The notes: generated from the letters alone by a model not told the origin. Shown: positions 8,441 to 19,460, counted from the first letter of the stretch. The stretch: 64,000 nt of DNA from Pseudomonas sp. ABC1 (GCF_013395055.1 NZ_CP058349.1:3471501-3535500), one strand, 5' to 3'. Translations and numbers: made by a program.

Positions 8441-8923
8441 TCAGTTTTCTGCTTTGATCGCCTTGTAGCGCTCTTCCAGCTCCCGGCGGATCTGCCGGCG
8501 TTGCTGGGCCTGGGCGAAGCGTCGCTTCTGTTCGGTCGTCACGGGCGTGAGTTCCGGAATGGTGACGGGGCGACCCTCTTCCCCGACCGCAACCATGGTG
8601 AAGAAGCAACTGTTGGTGTGTCGTACGGACTTGCTGCGAATGTCCTCGGTCACGACCTTGATGCCGATTTCCATCGATGTGGTGCCGGTGTAGTTGACCG
8701 AGGCCAGGAAGGTGACCAGTTCGCCGACATGCACGGGCTGGCGGAATATCACCTGGTCCACAGAGAGCGTGACGACGTAGTGGCCTGCATAGCGGCTGGC
8801 GCAGGCGTAGGCGACTTCATCGAGGTATTTGAGCAGGGTTCCGCCATGCACATTGCCGGAAAAATTCGCTTTGTCCGGCGTCATCAGGACAGTCATGGCC
8901 AGTTCAGCAGTGTTGTCTTGCAT
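8441..8923 (-). CDS. acyl-CoA thioesterase, hotdog fold (YciA-like)
   Basis: Hydrolyses acyl-CoA thioesters. The 160-residue protein has a single hotdog domain: the catalytic segment FSGNVHGGTLLKYLDEVAY (Asn, His and Asp), the strand VVTLSVDQVIFRQPVHVGEL and SVRHTNSCFFTMVAV. The C-terminal 40 residues form a charged helix rich in Arg/Gln/Glu, common in YciA/BACH-type enzymes. The chain-length preference cannot be read from sequence. It is monocistronic, convergent with the ZIP gene. Confidence 0.9.
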   Translation of the reverse strand: MQDNTAELAMTVLMTPDKANFSGNVHGGTLLKYLDEVAYACASRYAGHYVVTLSVDQVIFRQPVHVGELVTFLASVNYTGTTSMEIGIKVVTEDIRSKSVRHTNSCFFTMVAVGEEGRPVTIPELTPVTTEQKRRFAQAQQRRQIRRELEERYKAIKAEN

Positions 8924-9211
8924 GCAAGGGGCAGCTCTTGAGTTCTGTTTGGGGTTGCTACTTTAGTCTAATGAAGTGTGTTTGTCTGTGTGCTTGTGAT
9001 TTTTCACTCCTGTTTTTTCTGCCAGGTCAATGCGGCATGCGCGCGCAGATGTTTCGGGCTGGCGGGAGTGGCTCTGGAGCAGGGGTTTGCAGGTGTGGGT
9101 CGTCACATTCTGTAAAAGGTGACCGTTCAGGATGTGGCGCCAGAGAGGGAGAATGGCTTGCCGTGATGACTGCAAGCGCTCCCGCGCCATAACCTGATGA
9201 TAGGAAAAAAT

Positions 9212-9712
9212 ATGACGACCTCTCGATTTTCGCCTTTGCAGATTGCCTTGCACTGGCTATCCGCCATTCTGGTCCTGCTGATCATCGCATTGCCCTATGG
9301 TAATGACCTGTTCTTCGAGGCGTTGCTGGGCGGCAAGGGCAACGTTTATACGCTGCACAAATCGCTGGGTATCGCGGTTCTGTTGTTGACGCTGCTGCGC
9401 CTGTTGGTTCGTCGCCGTGAACAAAATGTGGAACTGGCTGTTCGCCTCGGGCATGGCCTGCTTTATGCCTTGCTCCTGCTTATGCCGATCACCGGGCTGG
9501 TTTTCGGCAGTCGCCCGGTCAGCCTGTTCTGGCTGGTCGATATCGGTCCGCTCGGGTTTTCCGAAGGCGTGCGCGATGTGGTCCATGGCGTACATCTCTA
9601 TGCCCAGTACCTGCTCTTCATAATGATTCTGGGGCATGCCGCCATGGCGCTCTGGCACCATTATGTGCGCCGTGACAATACCTTGAAGAACATGTTGCCG
9701 TTGGCGCGCTGA
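9212..9712 (+). CDS. cytochrome b561-family diheme membrane protein
   Basis: A 166-residue inner-membrane protein with four helices, of the prokaryotic CybB type that passes electrons from quinol. Expected heme histidines are present: LHWLSA in helix 1, LHKSLG at the start of helix 2, HGVHLYAQYLL in helix 3 and GHAAMALWHH in helix 4. AGGAAA six bases before the ATG at 9212 decides the start over the in-frame ATG at 9197. The 288 bases upstream contain no gene and no obvious regulatory motif. Confidence 0.9.
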   Translation: MTTSRFSPLQIALHWLSAILVLLIIALPYGNDLFFEALLGGKGNVYTLHKSLGIAVLLLTLLRLLVRRREQNVELAVRLGHGLLYALLLLMPITGLVFGSRPVSLFWLVDIGPLGFSEGVRDVVHGVHLYAQYLLFIMILGHAAMALWHHYVRRDNTLKNMLPLAR

Positions 9713-9769
9713 GGTTCTGGCTCACAGGCCTCGGTGGCGTGGGCCTGTGCGGCAGGCCTATTAAGCGGA

Positions 9770-9775
9770 TATAAT
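9770..9775 (+). promoter_or_regulatory. candidate -10 element for aspS
   Basis: A perfect TATAAT lies in a GC-rich region 155 bases before aspS. The region 17 bases upstream does not resemble TTGACA, so the promoter would be weak or activator dependent, and the transcript would have a leader of nearly 150 bases. Confidence 0.35.
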
Positions 9776-9929
9776 CCCGCGCTTGTGCCCGGAGGGCTGT
9801 CAGGCCTTTTGCCTGGGCGCGGAGGCCTTTCCCTTGAGAAGGCGCCGCCAGGCGCGCCGAAGCGCTGCCGTCTGCCTTGTCGCACCCGAGCGACCCAACG
9901 AATTCAAGATACGAGAAGCGAACACCATC

Positions 9930-11705
<1,776 letters not shown>

Positions 11706-11715
11706 GTGACACACA

Positions 11716-11740
11716 AGGAGCCTGGATTTGCCAGGCTCCT
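11716..11740 (+). terminator. terminator after aspS
   Basis: AGGAGCCTGG and CCAGGCTCCT form a perfect ten-base stem with a five-base loop, then TCGTT, 10 bp after the stop. It separates aspS from pmpR. Confidence 0.75.
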
Positions 11741-11809
11741 TCGTTATGGGGCGTCGAGACGCAGGGTTTCGCGCCCGTTGAACCTAAGTCGAAAAGAATG
11801 GAGTGAGTT

Positions 11810-12556
11810 ATGGCTGGTCATTCCAAATGGGCCAATATCAAGCACCGCAAGGGTCGCCAGGATGCCAAGCGGGGCAAGATCTTCACCAAGATCATTCGTG
11901 AACTGACGGTCGCGGCCAAGGGTGGTGGCATCCCGGCGGACAATCCGCGTCTGCGCCTGGCCGTGGACAAGGCGCTGACTGCCAATATGTCGCGTGACGT
12001 CATCGACCGCGCCATCGCCCGTGGTGCCGGCACCAATGACGCCGACAACATGGCCGAACTGAGCTACGAAGGCTATGCGCCCAGCGGCGTGGCGATCATC
12101 GTCGAGGCCATGACCGATAACCGTAATCGCACCGCTGCCGAGGTGCGTCACGCATTCAGCAAATGCGGTGGCAACCTGGGTACTGACGGCTCGGTGGCCT
12201 ATATGTTCGAGCGCAAGGGGCAGATCAGCTTTGCGCCCGGGGTCGATGAAGATGCCTTGATGGAAGCGGCGCTGGAGTCGGGCGCTGACGATGTGGAGAT
12301 GGGCGATGATGGATCGGCACTGGTGTCCACCAGCTTCGCGGATTTCCATGCGGTCAACGAGGCGCTGAGTGCCGCGGACTTCAAGGGCGAGGAAGCGGAT
12401 ATCGCGATGATCCCTTCGATCAGTGCGCCGATTGTTGACCTGGAAACCGCTCAGAAGATCTTCAAGCTGATCGACATGCTGGAAGACCTCGATGACGTGC
12501 AGAACGTCTACCACAATGCCGAGATCGCCGACGAGATCATGGAGCAGTTGGGCTGA
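11810..12556 (+). CDS. pmpR: YebC/PmpR-family protein (regulator / translation factor)
   Basis: The 248-residue protein begins MAGHSKWANIKHRKGRQD, the hallmark of the YebC family, and contains the family stretch YEGYAPSGVAIIVE and the acidic later domains. In P. aeruginosa PmpR represses the PQS quorum-sensing regulator pqsR; recent work also places YebC proteins at ribosomes stalled on proline runs. It lies between aspS and ruvC as in other gamma-proteobacteria and has its own terminators on both sides. Confidence 0.95.
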   Translation: MAGHSKWANIKHRKGRQDAKRGKIFTKIIRELTVAAKGGGIPADNPRLRLAVDKALTANMSRDVIDRAIARGAGTNDADNMAELSYEGYAPSGVAIIVEAMTDNRNRTAAEVRHAFSKCGGNLGTDGSVAYMFERKGQISFAPGVDEDALMEAALESGADDVEMGDDGSALVSTSFADFHAVNEALSAADFKGEEADIAMIPSISAPIVDLETAQKIFKLIDMLEDLDDVQNVYHNAEIADEIMEQLG

Positions 12557-12571
12557 GTCCAGGTGTGGCAG

Positions 12572-12610
12572 AAAGCCGGAAACCTTTCGGGAGAGGGTTT
12601 CCGGCTTTTT
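12572..12610 (+). terminator. intrinsic terminator after pmpR
   Basis: AAAGCCGGAAACC pairs with GGTTTCCGGCTTT (13 bases), loop of 11, ending in five Ts: a textbook intrinsic terminator. Confidence 0.9.
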
Positions 12611-12739
12611 CATTTACAGGTGTTGTTCTCGCGAGGGTGTGATGTGGAGGATGACGTGCCGGGGCGGGGCGCCTATACTCGCCAACTGGATAAATAGACA
12701 GTTCGATGTGCCATGCGTGGCACCGGCATATGGAGTGGC

Positions 12740-13264
12740 ATGACCCTGATTCTTGGCATCGACCCGGGCTCGCGTATCACCGGCTATGGCGTGGTGCGCG
12801 ATACGGGGCGGCATTGCGAATACGTGGCATCCGGTTGTATTCGCACTGGGGATGGCGCCCTGGCCGAGCGCTTGCAACTGGTCTTTCGGGGCGTCGCCCA
12901 GGTCATCGAAACCTATGGACCTGTGACGATGGGCATCGAGCAGGTGTTCATGGCGCGCAATGCCGATTCGGCCCTCAAACTCGGTCAGGCGCGTGGTGCG
13001 GCCATCGTCGCGGGGGCCGAGGCGGGGCTGGAGATTTCCGAGTACACCGCCACCCAGGTCAAGCAGGCCATCGTCGGCACGGGTGCGGCCAAGAAGGAGC
13101 AGGTGCAGATGATGGTCATGCAGTTGCTCAAGCTGGTGCAGAAACCGCAGATCGACGCCTCCGATGCGCTGGCCATCGCCCTGTGCCATGCGCACCATCG
13201 ACAGAGCCTGATCCCCCATGGCCTGGCTGGCGCCAAGCGGCGCGGCGGGCGCCTCCGTTTGTGA
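12740..13264 (+). CDS. ruvC: Holliday junction endonuclease RuvC
   Basis: Resolves Holliday junctions by paired nicks in homologous recombination. The 174 residues carry the RNase H-like acidic active site: Asp in ILGIDPGSR (residue 7), Glu in MGIEQVFMARN, and the two Asp of DASDALAIALCHAH near the end. TGGAG at 12731 supports the ATG at 12740; an upstream in-frame ATG at 12713 is not conserved. Followed at 22 bp by ruvA. Confidence 0.97.
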   Translation: MTLILGIDPGSRITGYGVVRDTGRHCEYVASGCIRTGDGALAERLQLVFRGVAQVIETYGPVTMGIEQVFMARNADSALKLGQARGAAIVAGAEAGLEISEYTATQVKQAIVGTGAAKKEQVQMMVMQLLKLVQKPQIDASDALAIALCHAHHRQSLIPHGLAGAKRRGGRLRL

Positions 13265-13286
13265 ACCGTTCGACAGGAAGACAGCA

Positions 13287-13892
13287 GTGATTGGACGTTT
13301 GCGTGGCAACCTGGCTGAAAAGCAGCCGCCTCATTTGATTCTGGATGTGAATGGCGTCGGTTATGAGGTCGAGGTGCCGATGACCACGCTCTACCGTTTG
13401 CCGGCATTGGGTGAGACGGTGACCTTGCATACCCATCTTGTCGTGCGTGAGGATGCTCACCTGCTCTACGGTTTCGCTGAAAAGCGCGAGCGAGAGCTGT
13501 TCCGCGAGTTGATCCGCCTCAATGGCGTCGGGCCGAAGCTGGCCCTGGCGTTGATGTCGGGGTTGGAGGTCGATGAGCTGGTCCGCTGTGTGCAGGCCCA
13601 GGATACTTCGGTTCTGGTGAAGATCCCCGGCGTCGGCAAGAAGACCGCCGAGCGGCTGCTGGTCGAGCTCAAGGATCGTTTCAAGGCATGGGAAAGCATT
13701 CCGGCCATTTCTGGATTGGTGGTTGAACCTCGCGCAGGTGCGGCAGTCTCAAGCGCCGAGAGCGATGCGGTCAGCGCACTGATCGCGCTGGGCTTCAAGC
13801 CTCAGGAGGCCAGTCGCGCCGTTTCGGCCATTCAGGAAAAAGACTTGAGCAGTGAAGAATTGATCCGTCGCGCCCTCAAAGGCATGGTGTAG
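13287..13892 (+). CDS. ruvA: Holliday junction branch-migration protein RuvA
   Basis: Binds four-way junctions as a tetramer and loads RuvB. The product of 201 residues starts with GTG (MIGRLRGNLAEK...), preceded by AGGAAG. Domain I is the OB fold (1-65), domain II carries the two helix-hairpin-helix motifs (LNGVGPKLALALM and IPGVGKKTAERLL), and domain III (from about 155, AVSALIALGFKPQEAS) contacts RuvB. Two bases separate it from ruvB. Confidence 0.97.
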   Translation: MIGRLRGNLAEKQPPHLILDVNGVGYEVEVPMTTLYRLPALGETVTLHTHLVVREDAHLLYGFAEKRERELFRELIRLNGVGPKLALALMSGLEVDELVRCVQAQDTSVLVKIPGVGKKTAERLLVELKDRFKAWESIPAISGLVVEPRAGAAVSSAESDAVSALIALGFKPQEASRAVSAIQEKDLSSEELIRRALKGMV

Positions 13893-13894
13893 CC

Positions 13895-14947
13895 ATGATA
13901 GAAGCCGATCGGCTGGTGACCGCCACGGGGCGCGACCGCGACGAGCAACTGGACCGCGCCATTCGCCCGTTGAAGCTGGCCGAATACATCGGCCAGCCGG
14001 TCGTGCGCGAGCAGATGGACCTGTTCATCCGTGCCGCCACCGCGCGTCGCGAATCCCTCGACCATACCCTGATCTTCGGTCCGCCCGGACTGGGCAAGAC
14101 GACCCTGGCCAACATCATCGCCCAGGAAATGAACGTCTCGATCAAGAGCACGTCCGGGCCCGTTCTGGAACGTCCGGGCGACCTGGCGGCGCTGCTGACC
14201 AACCTGGAAGCGGGTGACGTCCTGTTCATCGATGAAATCCATCGTCTGTCGCCCGTGGTCGAGGAGGTGCTGTATCCGGCGATGGAAGACTTCCAGCTCG
14301 ATATCATGATCGGCGAAGGGCCGGCGGCACGCTCCATCAAGCTCGATCTGCCGCCGTTTACGCTGGTTGGTGCCACCACCCGTGCGGGCATGCTGACCAA
14401 TCCCTTGCGGGATCGCTTCGGTATCGTGCAGCGCCTGGAGTTCTATTCCAGCGAAGACCTGGCCACGATTGTCAGTCGCTCGGCGAATATCCTGGGCCTG
14501 ACCATCGAGGCAGAAGGGGCTTTCGAGATCGCGCGTCGCGCACGAGGGACGCCGCGTATCGCCAATCGCCTGTTGCGCCGGGTGCGCGACTTTGCCGAAG
14601 TACTGGGCAATGGCGAGATCAGCCGTTCGACCGCTGACCGTGCGCTGAACATGCTGGACGTCGACGAGCGCGGCTTCGATCACCAGGATCGCCGACTGTT
14701 GTTGACGCTCATCGAGAAATTCGACGGCGGGCCGGTCGGGCTGGATAACCTCGCGGCGGCGATCAGCGAGGAACGGCACACCATCGAGGATGTACTCGAG
14801 CCCTACCTGATCCAGCAGGGCTACATCATGCGTACGCCGCGTGGCCGCGTGGTCACCCGTCACGCCTATCTGCACTTCGGCCTGAACCTGCCCAAGCGCC
14901 TGCTCGACCCGCAGACGCCCGACCTTTTCGATCCCGTAGCAGAATGA
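13895..14947 (+). CDS. ruvB: Holliday junction helicase motor RuvB
   Basis: Hexameric AAA+ ATPase that drives branch migration with RuvA. The 350-residue chain has Walker A GPPGLGKTTL (about 63-72), Walker B LFIDEIHRL, sensor 1 in GATTRAGM, sensor 2 GTPRIANRLLRRVRD, and the C-terminal winged helix ending RGRVVTRHAYLHFGL. Complete and unremarkable. The next gene (ybgC) begins 51 bp later. Confidence 0.98.
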   Translation: MIEADRLVTATGRDRDEQLDRAIRPLKLAEYIGQPVVREQMDLFIRAATARRESLDHTLIFGPPGLGKTTLANIIAQEMNVSIKSTSGPVLERPGDLAALLTNLEAGDVLFIDEIHRLSPVVEEVLYPAMEDFQLDIMIGEGPAARSIKLDLPPFTLVGATTRAGMLTNPLRDRFGIVQRLEFYSSEDLATIVSRSANILGLTIEAEGAFEIARRARGTPRIANRLLRRVRDFAEVLGNGEISRSTADRALNMLDVDERGFDHQDRRLLLTLIEKFDGGPVGLDNLAAAISEERHTIEDVLEPYLIQQGYIMRTPRGRVVTRHAYLHFGLNLPKRLLDPQTPDLFDPVAE

Positions 14948-14998
14948 TTGAAAAATTGTTCACTTACCCAATTGGCAATTATCAGGGCTGGCACTAGT

Positions 14999-15439
14999 AT
15001 GCGCGCGCACACTCAGGAAGCTTTTCATCACCGCTGCCGTGTCTACTACGAGGACACCGATGCGGGTGGCATCGTCTACTACGTCAACTACCTCAAATTC
15101 ATGGAACGCGCGCGGACCGAACGCTTGCGTGGGCTGGGTTTCTTCCAGTCGCGCCTGGCAGCGGAAGGGCTGCTGTTCGTCGTGCATTCCAGCGAGGCCC
15201 GTTACCGTTCACCGGCACACCTGGATGACGAGTTGCTGGTAACGGCCGAAGTCGTGGAGATGAAGCGAGCCAGCCTGCGTTTTTGCCAGCAGGTCAGGCG
15301 GGTCACTGATGATACGTTGCTCTGCGAAGGGCAATTCGTGGTGGCCTGCGTGCACGCCGACAGTTTGAAACCCCGGGCTATACCAGAGGCGCTACGTGAA
15401 GCCCTCGTGAGCCAGGGTCCATTCCCAGCAGGAGAGTAA
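14999..15439 (+). CDS. ybgC: Tol-Pal system acyl-CoA thioesterase YbgC
   Basis: Hotdog thioesterase of the 4-hydroxybenzoyl-CoA group that heads the tol-pal operon. The 146-residue protein contains YYEDTDAGGIVYYVNYLKF with the catalytic Asp of the family. In E. coli it is linked to phospholipid metabolism and acyl carrier protein. The ATG at 14999 follows AGGG; the frame is open 51 bp further up to an ATG directly after ruvB, but those residues are not family-like. It ends 2 bp before tolQ. Confidence 0.92.
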   Translation: MRAHTQEAFHHRCRVYYEDTDAGGIVYYVNYLKFMERARTERLRGLGFFQSRLAAEGLLFVVHSSEARYRSPAHLDDELLVTAEVVEMKRASLRFCQQVRRVTDDTLLCEGQFVVACVHADSLKPRAIPEALREALVSQGPFPAGE

Positions 15440-15441
15440 GC

Positions 15442-16134
15442 GTGGAAGCCAACGTCGATCATATGTCCATGTGGAGCCTGATCAGCAATGCCAGCTTCGT
15501 GGTTCAGCTGGTTATGCTGATCCTCGTCGGCGCCTCGGTCGTTTCGTGGATACTCATCTTTCAGCGCGGCAATCTGTTGCGTGCGGCCAAGCGTTCGTTG
15601 CTGGAATTCGAGGAGCGCTTCTGGTCGGGTATCGACCTGTCCAAGCTCTATCGCCAGGCCGGCGCCAACCCTGACCCCGATTGCGGTGTCGAGCAGATTT
15701 TCCGTGCCGGCTTCAAAGAGTTCTCCCGCCTGCGCCAGCAGCACGGCGTCGATCCCGATGCGGTCATGGATGGTGTCAGCCGTGCGATGCGCGTTGCGAT
15801 CTCCCGCGAGGAAGAGAAGCTGGAGCAGAGCCTGCCGTTCCTCGCGACCGTCGGCTCCACCAGTCCTTATATCGGTCTGTTCGGCACCGTCTGGGGGATC
15901 ATGAACTCGTTCCGTGGTCTGGCCCAGGTACAGCAGGCGACCCTGGCAACGGTGGCGCCTGGCATCGCCGAGGCCTTGATCGCGACCGCCATCGGCCTGT
16001 TCGCGGCGATCCCGGCGGTCATCGCCTACAACCGCTTCTCCGCCCGCTCGGAAACGCTGATCGCTCGTTACTACATGTTCGCCGACGAGTTCCAGGCGAT
16101 CCTGCACCGCAAAGTCCATACCTCCGAAGACTGA
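15442..16134 (+). CDS. tolQ: Tol-Pal proton channel subunit TolQ
   Basis: Inner-membrane ExbB/MotA-type subunit that, with TolR, uses the proton gradient to energise TolA during outer-membrane constriction at division. The 230-residue protein has three membrane helices (about 18-40, 135-160, 170-195); TVGSTSPYIGLFGTVWGIM and ALIATAIGLFAAIPAVIAYN are the conserved channel-lining segments. GTG start at 15442 preceded by AGGAGAG. Confidence 0.97.
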   Translation: MEANVDHMSMWSLISNASFVVQLVMLILVGASVVSWILIFQRGNLLRAAKRSLLEFEERFWSGIDLSKLYRQAGANPDPDCGVEQIFRAGFKEFSRLRQQHGVDPDAVMDGVSRAMRVAISREEEKLEQSLPFLATVGSTSPYIGLFGTVWGIMNSFRGLAQVQQATLATVAPGIAEALIATAIGLFAAIPAVIAYNRFSARSETLIARYYMFADEFQAILHRKVHTSED

Positions 16135-16145
16135 GGTCCGACGCA

Positions 16146-16598
16146 ATGGCTCGAATTCGCAACAGACGCAAGCCCGTCGCCGAGATGAACGTCGTGCCCT
16201 ATATCGACGTCATGCTCGTGCTGCTGGTGATCTTCATGGTGACCGCGCCGATGCTCAACCAGGGCGTCAAGGTCGACCTGCCCAAGGTCAGCAGCGAGAC
16301 CTTGCCTCAGGACAACGACTCCCGCGTGCTGACCATTTCCATCAAGGCCGACAAGACCTACTACTGGAACATGGGCAGTGAGGTCGATACCGATACCGTG
16401 CAGGACAAGGCACTGACCCTGGATGAAATGACCCGGGCAGTCACGGCGATCATGAACCAGAACCGCAGCCAGGGTAAGGCCGTGCAGGTCTTCGTGCGCG
16501 GCGACAAGGCGGTCGATTACGGCGCGGTGATGAGTGCCATGGGTGGATTGCAGGAAGCGGGCGTCGGCAATGTCGGCCTGATTACCGAGGCCCCCTGA
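16146..16598 (+). CDS. tolR: Tol-Pal proton channel subunit TolR
   Basis: ExbD/TolR-type protein with one N-terminal membrane helix and a periplasmic domain. In 150 residues, VVPYIDVMLVLLVIFMVTAP holds the conserved proton-path Asp (about residue 21). The periplasmic domain ends VKVDLPK...GDKAVDYGAVMSAMGGL. The ATG at 16146 lies 11 bp after the tolQ stop; the frame is open upstream only as an antisense-free shadow of tolQ. Its stop overlaps the tolA ATG by one base. Confidence 0.96.
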   Translation: MARIRNRRKPVAEMNVVPYIDVMLVLLVIFMVTAPMLNQGVKVDLPKVSSETLPQDNDSRVLTISIKADKTYYWNMGSEVDTDTVQDKALTLDEMTRAVTAIMNQNRSQGKAVQVFVRGDKAVDYGAVMSAMGGLQEAGVGNVGLITEAP

Positions 16599-17611
16599 TG
16601 CCTTACACACCGCGTTCACCATCGGAAAGCTATTTCTGGCCCACCATCGTGGCGGTGGCGCTGCATGTGCTGATCTTTGGCATGCTGTTTATCAGCTTCT
16701 CGCGAACGCCCGAGCTGCCGCCTTCGCGCCCGGTTATCCAGGCCACGCTTTATCAGTTGAAGTCGCAAAGCCAGGCCACGACCCAGACCAACCAGAAGAT
16801 TGCTGGCGAAAAGCAGAAAACCTCAGCGCCCCTGCACGAAACCGAGCAGATGGAGCAGCGCAAGGCTGAGCAGGCTGCGGAACAAAAACGTGCCGAGGAG
16901 GCTCGAAAGGCCCAGCAAGAGCAACAGAAAGCAGCCGAGGCCAGCAAGGCAGCGGAAGAGCAAAAGGTTGCCGCAGCAAAGAAAGCGGCGGAAGCGAAAA
17001 AACAGGAAGAGCTGAAGCAGGCCGACATCGCCAAGAAGAAGGCCGAGCAAGAAGCTGCCAAGAAGAAAGCTGAAGAAGAATCCAAGAAAAAAGCCGCTGC
17101 CGAGGCCGCCAAGAAAAAGGCTGCTGAAGAGGCGAAGAAGAAGGCTGCGGCTGAAGAAGCCAAGAAGAAGGCGGCAGCCGAGGCAGCGAAGAAAAAAGCC
17201 GCTGAAGAGGCGCGGCGCAAGGCTAACGAAGACCGTAAGGCACAGGCGCTGGCGGAGCTGCTGTCGGAAGATACCGGCTACCAGCAGGCGCTGGCTGATG
17301 AGCGGGGTGACAAGGTTGCCGGGAATCTCGACGACCTGATCGTGCGCCTGGTCAGTGAACAGTGGCGTCGTCCACCGTCCGCGCGTAATGGCATGACCGT
17401 GGAGGTGCTGATCGAGATGCTGCCGGATGGCACCATCACCAATGCCAGTGTCACGCGCTCAAGCGGTGACTCTCCATTCGACAGCTCGGCTGTGGCGGCA
17501 GTGCGTAATGTGGGCCGCATCGCGGAAATGCAGCAATTGGACCGCTCGACGTTCGATCAGATGTATCGCAAACGTCGTGTCATCTTCAAACCCGAGGACT
17601 TGAGTCTGTGA
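16598..17611 (+). CDS. tolA: TolA, periplasm-spanning Tol-Pal protein
   Basis: Anchored in the inner membrane by one helix (about residues 15-35, containing the SxxxH-type pattern at ALHVLIFGMLF) and reaching across the periplasm to TolB/Pal. Residues about 70-215 are a long Ala/Lys/Glu helix built of repeated AKKKA-type units, explaining the low-complexity DNA at about 16.85-17.23 kb, which may vary in length by slippage. The C-terminal globular domain (from 220) ends with YRKRRVIFKPEDLSL. It overlaps tolB by four bases. Confidence 0.96.
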   Translation: MPYTPRSPSESYFWPTIVAVALHVLIFGMLFISFSRTPELPPSRPVIQATLYQLKSQSQATTQTNQKIAGEKQKTSAPLHETEQMEQRKAEQAAEQKRAEEARKAQQEQQKAAEASKAAEEQKVAAAKKAAEAKKQEELKQADIAKKKAEQEAAKKKAEEESKKKAAAEAAKKKAAEEAKKKAAAEEAKKKAAAEAAKKKAAEEARRKANEDRKAQALAELLSEDTGYQQALADERGDKVAGNLDDLIVRLVSEQWRRPPSARNGMTVEVLIEMLPDGTITNASVTRSSGDSPFDSSAVAAVRNVGRIAEMQQLDRSTFDQMYRKRRVIFKPEDLSL

Positions 17612-18906
17612 ATACCCTGATTCGTATCGCCCTGATGGGCCTGATCATGTTGGCGGGCAGTGCCCAGGCCGCGGATCCGCTGATCATTTCCGGTGGCAAC
17701 GACCGTGCGGTACCCATCGCCGTCGTGCCGTTCGGCTGGCAGGGCGGTAATGTGCTGCCTGAGGACATGTCGACCATCATCGGCAATGACCTGCGCAACT
17801 CCGGCAGTTTCGAGCCCATCCCGCGGCAGAACATGATCAGCTTGCCGACCCAGGCCAGCGAAGTCATCTACCGCGACTGGAAAGCACTGGGCGCGCAATA
17901 CCTGGTCGTCGGCAACATCCAGCCTGCCGCTGGCCGTCTGCAGATCCAGTTCGCTGTGTTCAACGTGACCACCGAACAGCAGGTGATGACGGGTAGCGTT
18001 GGCGGTTCGGCTGATCAACTGCGCGACATGGCTCACTATGCTTCGGACCAGATTTTCGAGAAGCTGACGGGTGTCAAGGGTGCCTTTTCCACGCGTCTGC
18101 TCTATGTGACGGCTGAGCGACTGGGCTCCAATAACACGCGCTACACGCTGCAGCGCTCGGATTACGATGGCGCTCGTGCCGTAACCCTGTTGCAGTCGCG
18201 TGAGCCGATCCTCTCGCCGCGCTATTCGCCGGATGGCCGTCGCATCGCCTATGTGTCCTTCGAACAGAAGCGCCCGCGTATCTTCATCCAGCATATCGAT
18301 ACCGGACGCCGTGAGCAGATCACAAATTTCGAAGGCCTCAACGGTGCCCCGGCGTTCTCGCCCGATGGCAATCGCCTCGCTTTCGTGCTGTCCAAGGACG
18401 GAAACCCGGAGATCTACGTGATGGACCTCGGAACACGCAACATGCAGCGCCTGACCAACCATTACGGCATCGATACCGAGCCGTTCTGGGGCGCTGATGG
18501 GCAGACCATCTACTTCACTTCCGACCGCGCTGGCAAACCACAGATCTACAAGCAGCGCCTTGGCAGCAACAATGCGGAGCGTGTGACGTTCGTCGGTAAC
18601 TACAATGCCAACCCGAAATTGTCCGCCGATGAGAAGACCCTGGTGATGATCCATCGCCAGGACGGTTACACCAATTTCAAGGTGGCTGCACAGGACCTCC
18701 AGCGTGGAAACCTTCGGTTGCTTTCCGATAGCACTTTGGATGAGTCGCCCACTGTTGCGCCCAATGGCACCATGCTAATCTATGCAACCCGCCAGCAGGG
18801 TCGGGGAGTCTTGATGCTCGCGTCCATCAATGGTCGAGTGAGGCTCCCACTTCCTACCGCTCAAGGCGAAGTCCGAGAGCCGTCATGGTCCCCTTACCTG
18901 AACTGA
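17608..18906 (+). CDS. tolB: TolB periplasmic beta-propeller
   Basis: Periplasmic partner of Pal and TolA. The 432-residue precursor has a signal peptide (ALMGLIMLAGSAQAAD, cleaved after QA at about 22), an N-terminal alpha/beta domain to about 165, and a six-bladed propeller whose repeats show SPDGRRIAYVS, SPDGNRLAFVLS and ADGQTIYFTSD, ending EPSWSPYLN. GTG start inside the tolA end. Confidence 0.96.
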   Translation: MNTLIRIALMGLIMLAGSAQAADPLIISGGNDRAVPIAVVPFGWQGGNVLPEDMSTIIGNDLRNSGSFEPIPRQNMISLPTQASEVIYRDWKALGAQYLVVGNIQPAAGRLQIQFAVFNVTTEQQVMTGSVGGSADQLRDMAHYASDQIFEKLTGVKGAFSTRLLYVTAERLGSNNTRYTLQRSDYDGARAVTLLQSREPILSPRYSPDGRRIAYVSFEQKRPRIFIQHIDTGRREQITNFEGLNGAPAFSPDGNRLAFVLSKDGNPEIYVMDLGTRNMQRLTNHYGIDTEPFWGADGQTIYFTSDRAGKPQIYKQRLGSNNAERVTFVGNYNANPKLSADEKTLVMIHRQDGYTNFKVAAQDLQRGNLRLLSDSTLDESPTVAPNGTMLIYATRQQGRGVLMLASINGRVRLPLPTAQGEVREPSWSPYLN

Positions 18907-18953
18907 TGCGGTAATCAACGCTTTTAACCAAAACACACCTGGGGTTGTTACAC

Positions 18954-19454
18954 ATGGAAATGCTGAAATTCGGTAAGTTCACTGCTCTGGCTCTGGCCAT
19001 GGCTGTTGCAGTTGGTTGCTCCTCCAAAGGCGGCGACGATTCTGGCGAAGGCGCTGCCATCGACCCGAACGCTGGCTACGGTGCTGACCGTGGCGCCGTT
19101 GACGGTAGCCTGAGCGAAGAAGCCGCCCTGCGCGCCATCACCACTTTCTACTTCGAGTTCGACAGCTCCGAGCTGAAGCCTGAGGCCCTGCGCGCTCTGG
19201 ACGTTCACGCCAAGGACCTGAAAGGCAACGGCGCTCGCGTCGTTTTGGAAGGCCACACTGACGAGCGCGGCACCCGCGAGTACAACATGGCTCTGGGCGA
19301 GCGTCGTTCCCAGGCCGTACAACGCTATCTGGTTCTGCAGGGCGTTTCCCCGGCTCAACTGGAACTGGTTTCCTACGGCGAAGAGCGTCCGGTTGCTCTG
19401 GGCAGCGACGAGCAGTCCTGGGCTCAGAACCGCCGCGTAGAACTGCGCAAGTAA
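18954..19454 (+). CDS. pal: peptidoglycan-associated lipoprotein Pal/OprL
   Basis: Outer-membrane lipoprotein that binds peptidoglycan and TolB. Signal peptide with lipobox AVAVGC (lipidated Cys22), a flexible linker to about 55, and an OmpA-like domain with the DAP-binding motifs VVLEGHTDERGTREYN and LGERRSQAVQRYL. The 166-residue length is standard. ATG at 18954 matches the OprL N-terminus MEMLKFGKF. Forty-seven bases from tolB contain the ribosome-binding site CTGGGG, allowing some independent expression. Confidence 0.97.
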   Translation: MEMLKFGKFTALALAMAVAVGCSSKGGDDSGEGAAIDPNAGYGADRGAVDGSLSEEAALRAITTFYFEFDSSELKPEALRALDVHAKDLKGNGARVVLEGHTDERGTREYNMALGERRSQAVQRYLVLQGVSPAQLELVSYGEERPVALGSDEQSWAQNRRVELRK

Positions 19455-19460
19455 TTTGCC

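Noticed and set aside
16753..17220. Ala/Ser/Phe-rich minus-strand frame
   Set aside because: Produced by reading the repeated Lys/Ala codons of tolA backwards.
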